Shown here: piece after piece, positions 32,690-39,561 of the stretch | Position numbering within the stretch: the stretch's first letter is position 1 | How the letters are laid out: each line of letters opens with the position of its first letter | Assembly (NCBI RefSeq): GCF_936933875.1 | Contig: NZ_CAKZIK010000019.1 | Coordinates: 1 to 39,561, forward strand | Direction of reading: 5' to 3' | Length of the DNA: 39,561 bases | Source: an uncultured Chryseobacterium sp. | Lineage (GTDB): Bacteria > Bacteroidota > Bacteroidia > Flavobacteriales > Weeksellaceae | Position numbers and translations under genes: made by a program | Notes under the pieces: model-generated | Database searches by the model: none | Told to the model about the DNA's origin: nothing | Seen by the model: the letters and a program-made list of their open reading frames with translations, nothing else

Positions 32690-32921
32690 ATCTTAAAAGG
32701 GAAAGGTATCATCCAAAACATGTCCCGCATGCGAATCTGTTTGGACAATACGGGGATAGAGAACTTTTTTGGAACTCTAAAATAGAGATGTTTTACACTA
32801 GAAAATTTGGCCCAACACATGAGCTCAAGAAGGAAATTGTAAATATATTCACTATTATAACCACGGTAGAATAAGACTGTTTAGTTTTGTCTAAACTTTT
32901 GGTGCAGTTTAGAGGTCGCTC
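32690..32921 (+). pseudogene. IS3-type transposase (OrfB), degraded C-terminal end
   Basis: Directly after the last repeat, the plus strand translates to LKGKGIIQNMSRMRICLDNT and GIENFFGTLK. This corresponds to the QNMSRKGNCLDNAVMENFFG-type motif of IS3-family rve integrases. A TAG follows, then MFYTRKFG and HELKKEIV, and after a frame change KYIHYYNHGRIRL. The downstream sequence CTAAACTTTTGGTGCAG resembles the right end of such elements. The upstream nine tenths of the element is missing, cut off exactly at the array border. Confidence 0.8.
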
Positions 32922-32963
32922 TTTTTTGTATCCTTTTTAACCCATAAGAATTTTTGAATGGGA

Positions 32964-34205
32964 TTATACCATATGCGTAAAAAGTTCCCAGTTTTCGTTC
33001 AGATACTGGTATTTAATTTTATGCTTATTGAGTTTTTTTTCAATATTCTCCAAATCATTTTTCGCCAAAAGTTCCAACCCGACCACAGCCGGACCTTCCT
33101 CACGGTTGTTCTTTTTTGAAAACTGGAAATAGGTAATGTCGTCGTTTTCGCCAAGAATTTTGGTTACAAACTCCTTCAAAGCGCCGGGCCTTTGCGAAAA
33201 ATTGATAAGAAAGTAATGCTTCAAACCCTCATAAAGCAAAGATCTTTCCTTGATTTCCTCGGTCCTCGTAATATCATTATTGCTGCCGCTCACTATGGAA
33301 ACCACGTTTTTACCCCTAATTTTTTGGGCGTATAAATCCAGTGCGGAAATACTTAAAGCTCCCGCTGGTTCCACCACAATGGCTTCCTCATTGTAGAGCT
33401 GAAGTATGGTGGAACAGATTTTACCTTCGGGAACGGAGATGATATCATCTAAAGTTTCTCTGCAGATTTCAAAATTTCTGTCGCCGACACGCTTCACTGC
33501 AGCGCCATCCACAAAGCGGTCAATTTCCGGAAGTTCCGTGTTTTGGCCATTTTCTATAGAAGTTTTCATCGAAGCTGCGCCATGCGGTTCCACGCCTATG
33601 AGTTTGGTTTTCGGACTAAACTGTTTAAAAACCGAAACCAGTCCTGCTGCCAATCCGCCACCGCCAATCGGGAAAAATAAATAATCAATGGGTTGTTTTG
33701 CATCTTCCAAAATTTCCAGAGCCACAGTTCCCTGTCCGGCAATCACCATTTCATCATCAAAAGGATGAATGAAAACCATTTTGTTTTCTTCACAAAATTT
33801 GTGAGCTTTCGCACTCGCATCATCGAATGTATTACCCTTCAACACAATTTCCACCGCTTCTTTCCCGAAAAGTTTTACCTGTTTTACTTTTTGTTTCGGC
33901 GTGGTTACAGGCATAAAAATTGTGGCTTTTATCCCTAATTTGTTGCAGGCAAAAGCCACACCCTGAGCGTGGTTTCCGGCGCTGGCGCAAACGATGCCGC
34001 GTTTTTTTTCCGATTCAGAGAGATTTGAAATTTTATGATAAGCGCCCCGCAGTTTGTAGGAACGCACGGGCTGCAAATCTTCCCGCTTCAGGAAAACCTG
34101 TGTGTTATGACGCTCGCTCAGGTTTTCGTTTTTCATGAGTGGAGTATGGACAGCAACGCCATTCAGATTTTCAGCGGCTTCCTGTATGGATTTTAGTGAA
34201 ATCAT
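32964..34205 (-). CDS. ilvA: Threonine dehydratase, biosynthetic
   Basis: A 413-residue PLP enzyme that deaminates threonine to 2-oxobutanoate, the first step to isoleucine. The PLP lysine is Lys51 in RSYKLRGAYHKI. The substrate loop SAGNHAQG is at about 75-82, and the glycine-rich phosphate-binding loop GGGGLAAG is at about 180. The C-terminal 85 residues (from about 328, HYFLINFSQRPGALKEFV) form a single ACT-like regulatory domain, as in the shorter IlvA type. This implies isoleucine feedback control. It is the last ilv gene, 118 bases after ilvC, with an AT-rich gap. Confidence 0.95.
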   Translation of the reverse strand: MISLKSIQEAAENLNGVAVHTPLMKNENLSERHNTQVFLKREDLQPVRSYKLRGAYHKISNLSESEKKRGIVCASAGNHAQGVAFACNKLGIKATIFMPVTTPKQKVKQVKLFGKEAVEIVLKGNTFDDASAKAHKFCEENKMVFIHPFDDEMVIAGQGTVALEILEDAKQPIDYLFFPIGGGGLAAGLVSVFKQFSPKTKLIGVEPHGAASMKTSIENGQNTELPEIDRFVDGAAVKRVGDRNFEICRETLDDIISVPEGKICSTILQLYNEEAIVVEPAGALSISALDLYAQKIRGKNVVSIVSGSNNDITRTEEIKERSLLYEGLKHYFLINFSQRPGALKEFVTKILGENDDITYFQFSKKNNREEGPAVVGLELLAKNDLENIEKKLNKHKIKYQYLNENWELFTHMV

Positions 34206-34323
34206 TTTGTTTGTTTTCTTAAAGCAAAGGGGCCAGATTTTTTTTGTTTTATATCATTAAATCTTTGCGACCTAAAAATATTTTTTCGGGTTTATTAAAA
34301 AAAATCGCCTTTTCGCTTAAATA

Positions 34324-35361
34324 TTATGGTCTTAATTTCCGAACCTGAGCTCCGGCCTGCCAAAATTCGCTGTTGCGGATTTCGGCGAGTTCTTCATTGA
34401 GTTTTTCTCGGTAATCGGGTTTGGAATTGGCGGTGATGACGGTTTCCGCTTCCTTGCCGGAAGTCACGCTGTCGTACAGTTCATTAAACAGTGGCTGGGT
34501 TGCGTCCCTAAATTTATTTTTCCAGTCCAAAGCGCCGCGTTGGGCTGTTGTGCTGCAATTTGCAAACATCCAGTCCATCCCGTTTTCGGCAACCAGCGGC
34601 ATCAGACTTTGGGTAAGTTCTTCCACGGTTTCGTTAAATGCTTCGCTTGGTGAATGCCCTCTCTGACGCAAAACATCATACTGCGCTTCAAAAACGCCTG
34701 CCAAAGCGCCCATCAAAATTCCTCTTTCGCCGGTCAAATCGCTGTAAACTTCTTTTTCAAAGGTGGTTTCAAACAAATAGCCTGAACCTACGGCAATACC
34801 AATGGCCAAAACTTTGTCCCTTGCTTTTCCGGACGCATCCTGAAACACCGCAAAACTGGAATTGAGGCCCTGACCTTTTAAAAACAATGTTCGCAGGGAA
34901 GTTCCCGAACCTTTGGGTGCAACCAGTACCACATCCACATTCTCTGGTGGAACGATGCCTGTTTTTTCTTTAAACGTTACACCAAAACCGTGTGAGAAAT
35001 AAAGCGTTTTTTCTTCCGTTAAATGCTTTTTCACGATATCCCATTCCTGGATTTGTCCGGCATCGGAAAGCAGGTTCATTAATACTGTTCCTCGTTTGCA
35101 GGCTTCCTCGATTTCAAAGAGGTTTTCGCCTTCCTTCCAGCCGTCGCTAAGCGCTTTTTCCCAACTCGCCGAACCTTTCCTTTGCCCAACAATTACATTG
35201 ATCCCGTTATCCCGCAGATTCAGCGCCTGTCCCGGTCCCTGAACACCGTAACCGAGCACTGCCAGCGTTTCGTTTTTTAAGATTTCCTGCGACTGTTGAA
35301 GCGTTAATTCATCCCTGGTTACGACATTTTCCATAACGCCGCCAAAATTTAACTGTGCCAT
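34324..35361 (-). CDS. ilvC: Ketol-acid reductoisomerase
   Basis: A 345-residue class I (short) enzyme that isomerises and reduces acetolactate or acetohydroxybutyrate with NADPH. The Rossmann motif is GYGVQGPGQALNLRDNG from 37. Candidate active-site residues are His124 (YFSHGFG), Asp208 and Glu212 (YSDLTGERG), with further acidic residues in the knotted C-terminal domain (ETVEELTQSLMP). It lies 51 bases downstream of ilvN in the same operon and provides the third reaction step shared by valine, leucine and isoleucine synthesis. Confidence 0.96.
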   Translation of the reverse strand: MAQLNFGGVMENVVTRDELTLQQSQEILKNETLAVLGYGVQGPGQALNLRDNGINVIVGQRKGSASWEKALSDGWKEGENLFEIEEACKRGTVLMNLLSDAGQIQEWDIVKKHLTEEKTLYFSHGFGVTFKEKTGIVPPENVDVVLVAPKGSGTSLRTLFLKGQGLNSSFAVFQDASGKARDKVLAIGIAVGSGYLFETTFEKEVYSDLTGERGILMGALAGVFEAQYDVLRQRGHSPSEAFNETVEELTQSLMPLVAENGMDWMFANCSTTAQRGALDWKNKFRDATQPLFNELYDSVTSGKEAETVITANSKPDYREKLNEELAEIRNSEFWQAGAQVRKLRP

Positions 35362-35412
35362 TTTTTTTACTTATAAATGTTGAATTTTTTAATATTTTAA
35401 TTTCTTAATCAC

Positions 35413-35931
35413 TTAATTTTCCAATTCTTGGAGGTACACACTCAGTTCTTTCATCGATTTGCTCACGGCTACACGTCCGGAGCGGGCAAATTCCAGCACG
35501 CCCAAAGGTTTCAGTTTTTCAAACAGCAGTTGTGTTTCTTCTTTGTGTCCGGTTTTTTCGATGACGAGGAAATCGGGATCCACGCTCAGAATTTTTGCGT
35601 GGTTTTCGCGGATAACTTTCTCTGCACTGCCGTTGTTCAGCGCATCCGTTTTGATTTTGTACAGCGCAATTTCCTGATGTACGATTTCTTCATTTTCATG
35701 CACAAAGGCTTTCAGCACATCTACGAGTTTTTCGATTTGTCCTACCACTTTTTCCACCTGTTCCCGCGTAGTTTCCAGCACGATGGTGTAGCGGTGCACG
35801 TTTTTGATTTCCGTTTCGGAAGCAGTGATGCTGTAAATATTCAGGTGTCTTCGCGTGAAGATGATGGTGATGCGGTTCAGCATCCCGATGGTGTTTTCAG
35901 TGAATATGGAAACGGTGAATGTTTTGTTCAT
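35413..35931 (-). CDS. ilvN: Acetolactate synthase, small regulatory subunit
   Basis: A 172-residue regulatory subunit with an N-terminal ACT domain (about 1-75, FTVSIFTENTIGMLNRITII) that binds valine for feedback inhibition. A C-terminal ALS_ss_C-type domain follows (about 85-165, KIDPDFLVIEKTG-like segment). It activates the large subunit encoded just upstream. The gap to ilvB is 138 bases, larger than the other operon gaps, and holds a small hairpin (CTAAAGT/ACTTTAG) but no gene. Start and length are standard. Confidence 0.94.
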   Translation of the reverse strand: MNKTFTVSIFTENTIGMLNRITIIFTRRHLNIYSITASETEIKNVHRYTIVLETTREQVEKVVGQIEKLVDVLKAFVHENEEIVHQEIALYKIKTDALNNGSAEKVIRENHAKILSVDPDFLVIEKTGHKEETQLLFEKLKPLGVLEFARSGRVAVSKSMKELSVYLQELEN

Positions 35932-36069
35932 TTTTAGTATTTTTTATAGAAGTTAAAGAAGCCTAAAGTTGTTTAACACTTTAGTCACTTGAGAAATTAT
36001 TGCATTTTAAAAGTGCACTTCAGGAAATCTTCGATTTTCTTAAATGAATTAATATCGTTGATTTTGAAA

Positions 36070-37809
36070 TTACTGCAACCGGATATCCGAAACAGAAGCC
36101 CCTGTTGGAACCATCGGAAATACATTGTCTTCCCTTGCTACAGCAACTTCCAATAGATATGCTTCATTAGAATTCAGCAGGTTTTCCAGCGCGTTTTTCA
36201 AGTCTTCTTTGCGTTCCACTTTTTGTCCTTTGATGTTATAGGCTTTTGCGAGTGCCACAAAATCGGGGCTTTGGATGTCCGTGAAGGAGTAGCGTTTTTC
36301 AAAAAACATCTGTTGCCACTGCCGCACCATGCCGAGATAGCCGTTGTTCAGGATGATGATTTTCACGCCGATACTGTTCTGCATTATCGTCCCAAGTTCC
36401 TGCAAAGTCATCTGAAATCCACCGTCGCCAATGATGGCTACCACTTGTTTTTCTGGATTGGCGACTTTCGCACCCATCGCCGCTGGAAGCGCAAATCCCA
36501 TAGTGCCCAAACCGCCAGAAGTAACGTTGTGTTTTGTGCTGTTGTAGTCATAAAACTGCGCCGCCATCATTTGGTGCTGTCCAACATCCGTTACCACCAC
36601 CGCTTCGCCCTTGCTCATTTCAGAAAGTAAATGGATGACTTCGTCCATCCGCAACTCATCATTAAAATCCTGATTTCGGTTTTTCAAAAGCGTTTCGGTT
36701 TCTTCAGTTTTTAAGGCATTAAATTCTCCGAGCCATTCACCATGATTTCTTTTTTCCAAATGATTTAAAAGGTTTGCCAGCGCTTCTTTTGCATCGGCCA
36801 AAATAGCTACATCTGCTTTGATAATTTTGTTGATTTCGGCTTTATCAATATCAATATGGATGATTTTTGCCTGCTTCGCATAGCGGGAAATATCGCCGGT
36901 AACACGGTCGTCGAAGCGCATTCCCACCGCAAAAAGTACATCGCATTCGTTGGTTTTAATGTTAGGGGCGTAATTGCCGTGCATCCCGACCATTCCCACA
37001 AAAAGTGGATGGTTTGCCGGAAAAGCGCCGAGTCCCAAAAGCGTGGAAGCCACCGGAATTCCGGATATTTCTGCCACTTCCAACAGTTCTTTTTCAGCAT
37101 TTGAAAGCATCACGCCCTGACCAATCAGCATCATTGGTTTTTTGGCCTGATTTAGAAGTGCCGAAGCCGATTTTACATCCTCCACATTCATTTTTGGTTT
37201 TGGATGATAACTGCGGATGCGTTCGCATTTTTCATAAATAAAATCGAGTTCGCCAAACTGAGCGTCTTTGGTAATGTCAATCAAAACAGGACCGGGACGA
37301 CCGGATTTTGCGATGTAAAATGCCTTGGCAATCGCAGCCGGAATTTCCTCTGCCCTCGTTACCTGACAAGTCCATTTCGTGACGGGCATCGAAATCCCAA
37401 TAACATCCGTTTCCTGAAACGCATCCGTTCCCAGCAAATGTGATGCTACCTGACCTGTGATGCAGACCAGCGGTGTGCTGTCGATCATCGCATCCGCCAA
37501 ACCGGTGATTAAGTTTGTAGCGCCGGGACCTGAAGTGGCGAACACCACACCGAGATTTCCCGAAGTTCTCGCAAAGCCCTGCGCAGCGTGGATGGCGCCC
37601 TGTTCGTGGCGCGTAAGGATGTGCGTAACGTCTTCCGCAAAATGGAAAAGCGCATCGTAAACCGGCATAATTGCACCGCCGGGATAACCGAAAATGGTGG
37701 TTACATTTTCAGCCAACAAACTTCTGATAACGGCTTCGGAACCGGTCATCAGATTTTTTTCCACTTTTAATTTTTCTGACTTTTCTACTTGAGTTTCTGT
37801 AAAATTCAT
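36070..37809 (-). CDS. ilvB: Acetolactate synthase, large catalytic subunit
   Basis: A 579-residue thiamine-diphosphate enzyme that condenses pyruvate with pyruvate or 2-oxobutanoate. The catalytic Glu69 is in RHEQGAIHAAQGFAR. The N-terminal GYPGGAIMPVYDAL is conserved, and the ThDP/metal motif runs from GDGGFQMTLQEL to NNGYLGMVRQW. The FAD-binding middle domain is of normal length. It starts seven bases after the ilvD stop, so the two are coupled. The first 18 residues before LMTGSEAVI are a short Lys/Glu-rich extension. Confidence 0.96.
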   Translation of the reverse strand: MNFTETQVEKSEKLKVEKNLMTGSEAVIRSLLAENVTTIFGYPGGAIMPVYDALFHFAEDVTHILTRHEQGAIHAAQGFARTSGNLGVVFATSGPGATNLITGLADAMIDSTPLVCITGQVASHLLGTDAFQETDVIGISMPVTKWTCQVTRAEEIPAAIAKAFYIAKSGRPGPVLIDITKDAQFGELDFIYEKCERIRSYHPKPKMNVEDVKSASALLNQAKKPMMLIGQGVMLSNAEKELLEVAEISGIPVASTLLGLGAFPANHPLFVGMVGMHGNYAPNIKTNECDVLFAVGMRFDDRVTGDISRYAKQAKIIHIDIDKAEINKIIKADVAILADAKEALANLLNHLEKRNHGEWLGEFNALKTEETETLLKNRNQDFNDELRMDEVIHLLSEMSKGEAVVVTDVGQHQMMAAQFYDYNSTKHNVTSGGLGTMGFALPAAMGAKVANPEKQVVAIIGDGGFQMTLQELGTIMQNSIGVKIIILNNGYLGMVRQWQQMFFEKRYSFTDIQSPDFVALAKAYNIKGQKVERKEDLKNALENLLNSNEAYLLEVAVAREDNVFPMVPTGASVSDIRLQ

Positions 37810-37816
37810 TGGTGTT

Positions 37817-39493
37817 TTATTTATCGGTTACACATCCGGTTGACGCACTGGAAACGGATTTGGCATATTTCAACAATACGCCACGCAATGCTTTTAATGG
37901 CGGTTCTTTCCATTCAAGTTTTCTTTGGTTAAGTTCTTCATCGGAGATTTTTAATTCGATAGAATTTTTTTTCACATCAATTACAATTACGTCGCCGTCT
38001 TTAATAAGAGCGATATTTCCGCCGACTTGCGCTTCGGGAGAAATGTGTCCCACCACAAAACCGTGGGTTCCACCGGAGAAACGCCCATCAGTAATCAGGG
38101 CCACATCTTTGCCCAAACCTGCACCGATGATAGCAGATGTCGGTTTCAGCATTTCTGGCATTCCGGGACCGCCTTTTGGTCCGCAATAACGGATCACCAC
38201 GACATCGCCCTTTCCAATTCTTCCGTTTTCGATGGCTTGATTGGCAGAGTGTTCATCATCAAAAACCTTGGCTTCGCCTTCAAAAAAATCGCCTTCTTTA
38301 CCGCTTATTTTTGCTACGCTTCCTTCCGTTGCGATGTTTCCGTATAAAATCTGGATATGGCCTTTCGCATTCACTGGATTGTTCAGAAAGTGAAAAACAT
38401 CCTGCGTTGGGTCCAGTTCAGTGATGCTTTCCAAATTTTCGGCAACAGTTTTTCCGGTAACGGTTAAGCAATCGCCATGTATCAATTGGTTTTGGAGCAA
38501 ATATTTCATCACGGCAGGCGTTCCGCCGATTTCGTGAAGGTCTTCCATCAGATATCTTCCGCTCGGTTTTAAATCTGCCAAAACCGGAAGTTTGTCGCTC
38601 ATTCTCTGAAAATCATCCAAACTCAAACCAACGCCCACTGCGTCTGCCATTGCAATTAAATGTAACACCGCATTGGTGGAACCGCCCAAAACCACTACGA
38701 CAGTCAAAGCATTTTCAAATGCTTTTTTCGTCATAATGTCGCTGGGTTTGATGTCGTTTTCCAACAGCAAACGCACTGCATTGCCCACGGAAAGGCATTC
38801 GTCCTGTTTTTCCTGCGCCAAGGCCGGATTGGAAGAACTGTAAGGCAAACTCATCCCGAGCGCTTCGATTGCTGAAGATAAAGTATTTGCCGTGTACATC
38901 CCGCCACAGGCGCCAGCTCCAGGACAGGCATTGCGGATTACACCTTTGTAATCCTCCTCCGAAATCGTGTGGTTGATTTTTTCGCCCAAAGCCTCAAACG
39001 CCGAAACGATGTTGAGTTTTTTGTTTTTGTAATTTCCGGAGTGGATGCTGCCGCCGTACACCATCAAACCGGGGCGTTTCAGGCGAGCAAGAGCCATTAT
39101 GGAAGCTGGCATATTTTTGTCGCAACCCACCACCGCAGCTACGGCATCGTAATGTTGGGCTTCCACCACGGTTTCTATGGAATCGGCGATAATTTCCCGT
39201 GAAACGAGCGAGTAGCGCATTCCGTCGGTTCCATTCGCCATTCCGTCGCTTACACCGATGGTGTGGAATATCAATCCAACCAAATCGGCATTCTGGACGC
39301 CTTTTTTTACGGTTTTGGCTAAATCGTTCAGGTGCATATTGCAGGTATTGCCTTCATAGCCGGTGCTCACGATGCCCACCTGCGCTTTTTGCATATCGTC
39401 ATCGGTAAGTCCAATTCCGTAGAGCATCGCTTTGGATGCGGGCTGGGAAGGATTTTGCGTGAATTCGCGGCTGTATTTGTTTAAGGTGTTCAT
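37817..39493 (-). CDS. ilvD: Dihydroxy-acid dehydratase
   Basis: A 558-residue iron-sulphur enzyme that dehydrates the dihydroxy acids to the 2-oxo acid precursors of valine and isoleucine. The three cluster cysteines are Cys51 (GNTCNMHL), Cys124 (GCDKNMPA) and Cys196 (GACGGMYTANT). The C-terminal domain ends with the conserved TDGRFSGGTHGFVVGHISPEA-type segment. It is the first complete ilv gene; its ATG shares one base with the stop of the preceding gene (TAATG), so the operon probably begins outside the window. Confidence 0.97.
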   Translation of the reverse strand: MNTLNKYSREFTQNPSQPASKAMLYGIGLTDDDMQKAQVGIVSTGYEGNTCNMHLNDLAKTVKKGVQNADLVGLIFHTIGVSDGMANGTDGMRYSLVSREIIADSIETVVEAQHYDAVAAVVGCDKNMPASIMALARLKRPGLMVYGGSIHSGNYKNKKLNIVSAFEALGEKINHTISEEDYKGVIRNACPGAGACGGMYTANTLSSAIEALGMSLPYSSSNPALAQEKQDECLSVGNAVRLLLENDIKPSDIMTKKAFENALTVVVVLGGSTNAVLHLIAMADAVGVGLSLDDFQRMSDKLPVLADLKPSGRYLMEDLHEIGGTPAVMKYLLQNQLIHGDCLTVTGKTVAENLESITELDPTQDVFHFLNNPVNAKGHIQILYGNIATEGSVAKISGKEGDFFEGEAKVFDDEHSANQAIENGRIGKGDVVVIRYCGPKGGPGMPEMLKPTSAIIGAGLGKDVALITDGRFSGGTHGFVVGHISPEAQVGGNIALIKDGDVIVIDVKKNSIELKISDEELNQRKLEWKEPPLKALRGVLLKYAKSVSSASTGCVTDK

Positions 39494-39561
39494 TAAGAAT
39501 TCAGGCTTAGAGATGAAACATTTTTGCGCACTTCTTTGGAATATTCCTGCTGCAGCCTGTA
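39493..39561 (-). CDS. C-terminal end of a gene upstream of ilvD (partial)
   Basis: The minus strand reads 22 codons (YRLQQEYSKEVRKNVSSLSL, N, S) followed by TAA, whose last base is the first base of the ilvD start codon. The overlap and the charged helical character suggest the true end of a coupled gene cut by the window edge. Too short to identify. Confidence 0.4.
   Translation of the reverse strand, partial: YRLQQEYSKEVRKNVSSLSLNS

Noticed and set aside
32641..32874. Open frame running from the last repeat into the flank as a 77-residue protein
   Set aside because: Its first third is repeat sequence. The rest is better explained by a shifted IS3-type transposase end.
35428..35937. 169-residue open frame antisense to ilvN
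   Set aside because: Shadow frame rich in Phe and His; ilvN on the other strand is certain.
39493..39561. T-box or peptide attenuator in front of ilvD
   Set aside because: The sequence before ilvD reads as the end of another gene overlapping the start codon, leaving no room for a leader.

Overview
The window looks like a chromosome segment of a pigmented Bacteroidota bacterium, most likely a flavobacterium of the Chryseobacterium/Kaistella/Riemerella type. Pointers are the low GC content, gene starts without Shine-Dalgarno sequences, several TAnnTTTG-type -7 promoter elements, a TonB receptor with a carboxypeptidase-regulatory-like N-terminus, a flavobacterial carotenoid cluster, a DUF6266 protein and a large Cas9 of type II-C layout. 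Genus-level placement is inference.

Region 1 (about 1-12660) is a defence and accessory island. It starts with a SRAP/YedK-type abasic-site protein facing a plasmid-style ParA plus ribbon-helix-helix pair, whose two start codons each carry the same 22-bp AT-rich palindromic repeat. Next is a tightly packed operon: hsdR, an unrecognised gene, a GIY-YIG nuclease-like gene, a PD-(D/E)XK nuclease-like gene, hsdM, hsdS, an OLD/PARIS-like ATPase-TOPRIM gene and an unrecognised gene. The island ends with a three-gene unit that reads as a toxin-antitoxin-chaperone (TAC) system: RelE/HigB-like toxin, XRE antitoxin with a C-terminal tail, and a SecB-like protein. Its promoter is followed at once by a perfect 22-bp palindrome.

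Region 2 (12660-13555) is a scar: a minus-strand gene relic with a stop and frameshifts, and the 5' part of an IS982-type transposase.

Region 3 (13555-22470) is a light and pigment locus. marR, a TonB-dependent receptor gene and a photolyase gene form one minus-strand operon. It diverges from crtI, crtB, a small secreted protein gene, crtZ, a lycopene cyclase gene and a SRPBCC gene. A palindrome lies between the two divergent promoters.

Region 4 (22470-24420) is sparse: a possible gene relic, a small HTH gene, a DUF6266 gene and a long shared terminator.

Region 5 (24420-32920) is a complete type II-C CRISPR-Cas locus: tracrRNA on the minus strand with a second copy of its 3' tail, cas9, cas1, cas2, a hairpin, then 30 repeats of 47 bp with 29 spacers of exactly 30 bp. 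The far end of the array runs straight into a degraded IS3-type transposase end.

Region 6 (32960-39561) is the branched-chain amino-acid operon ilvD-ilvB-ilvN-ilvC-ilvA on the minus strand, preceded by the last codons of another gene.
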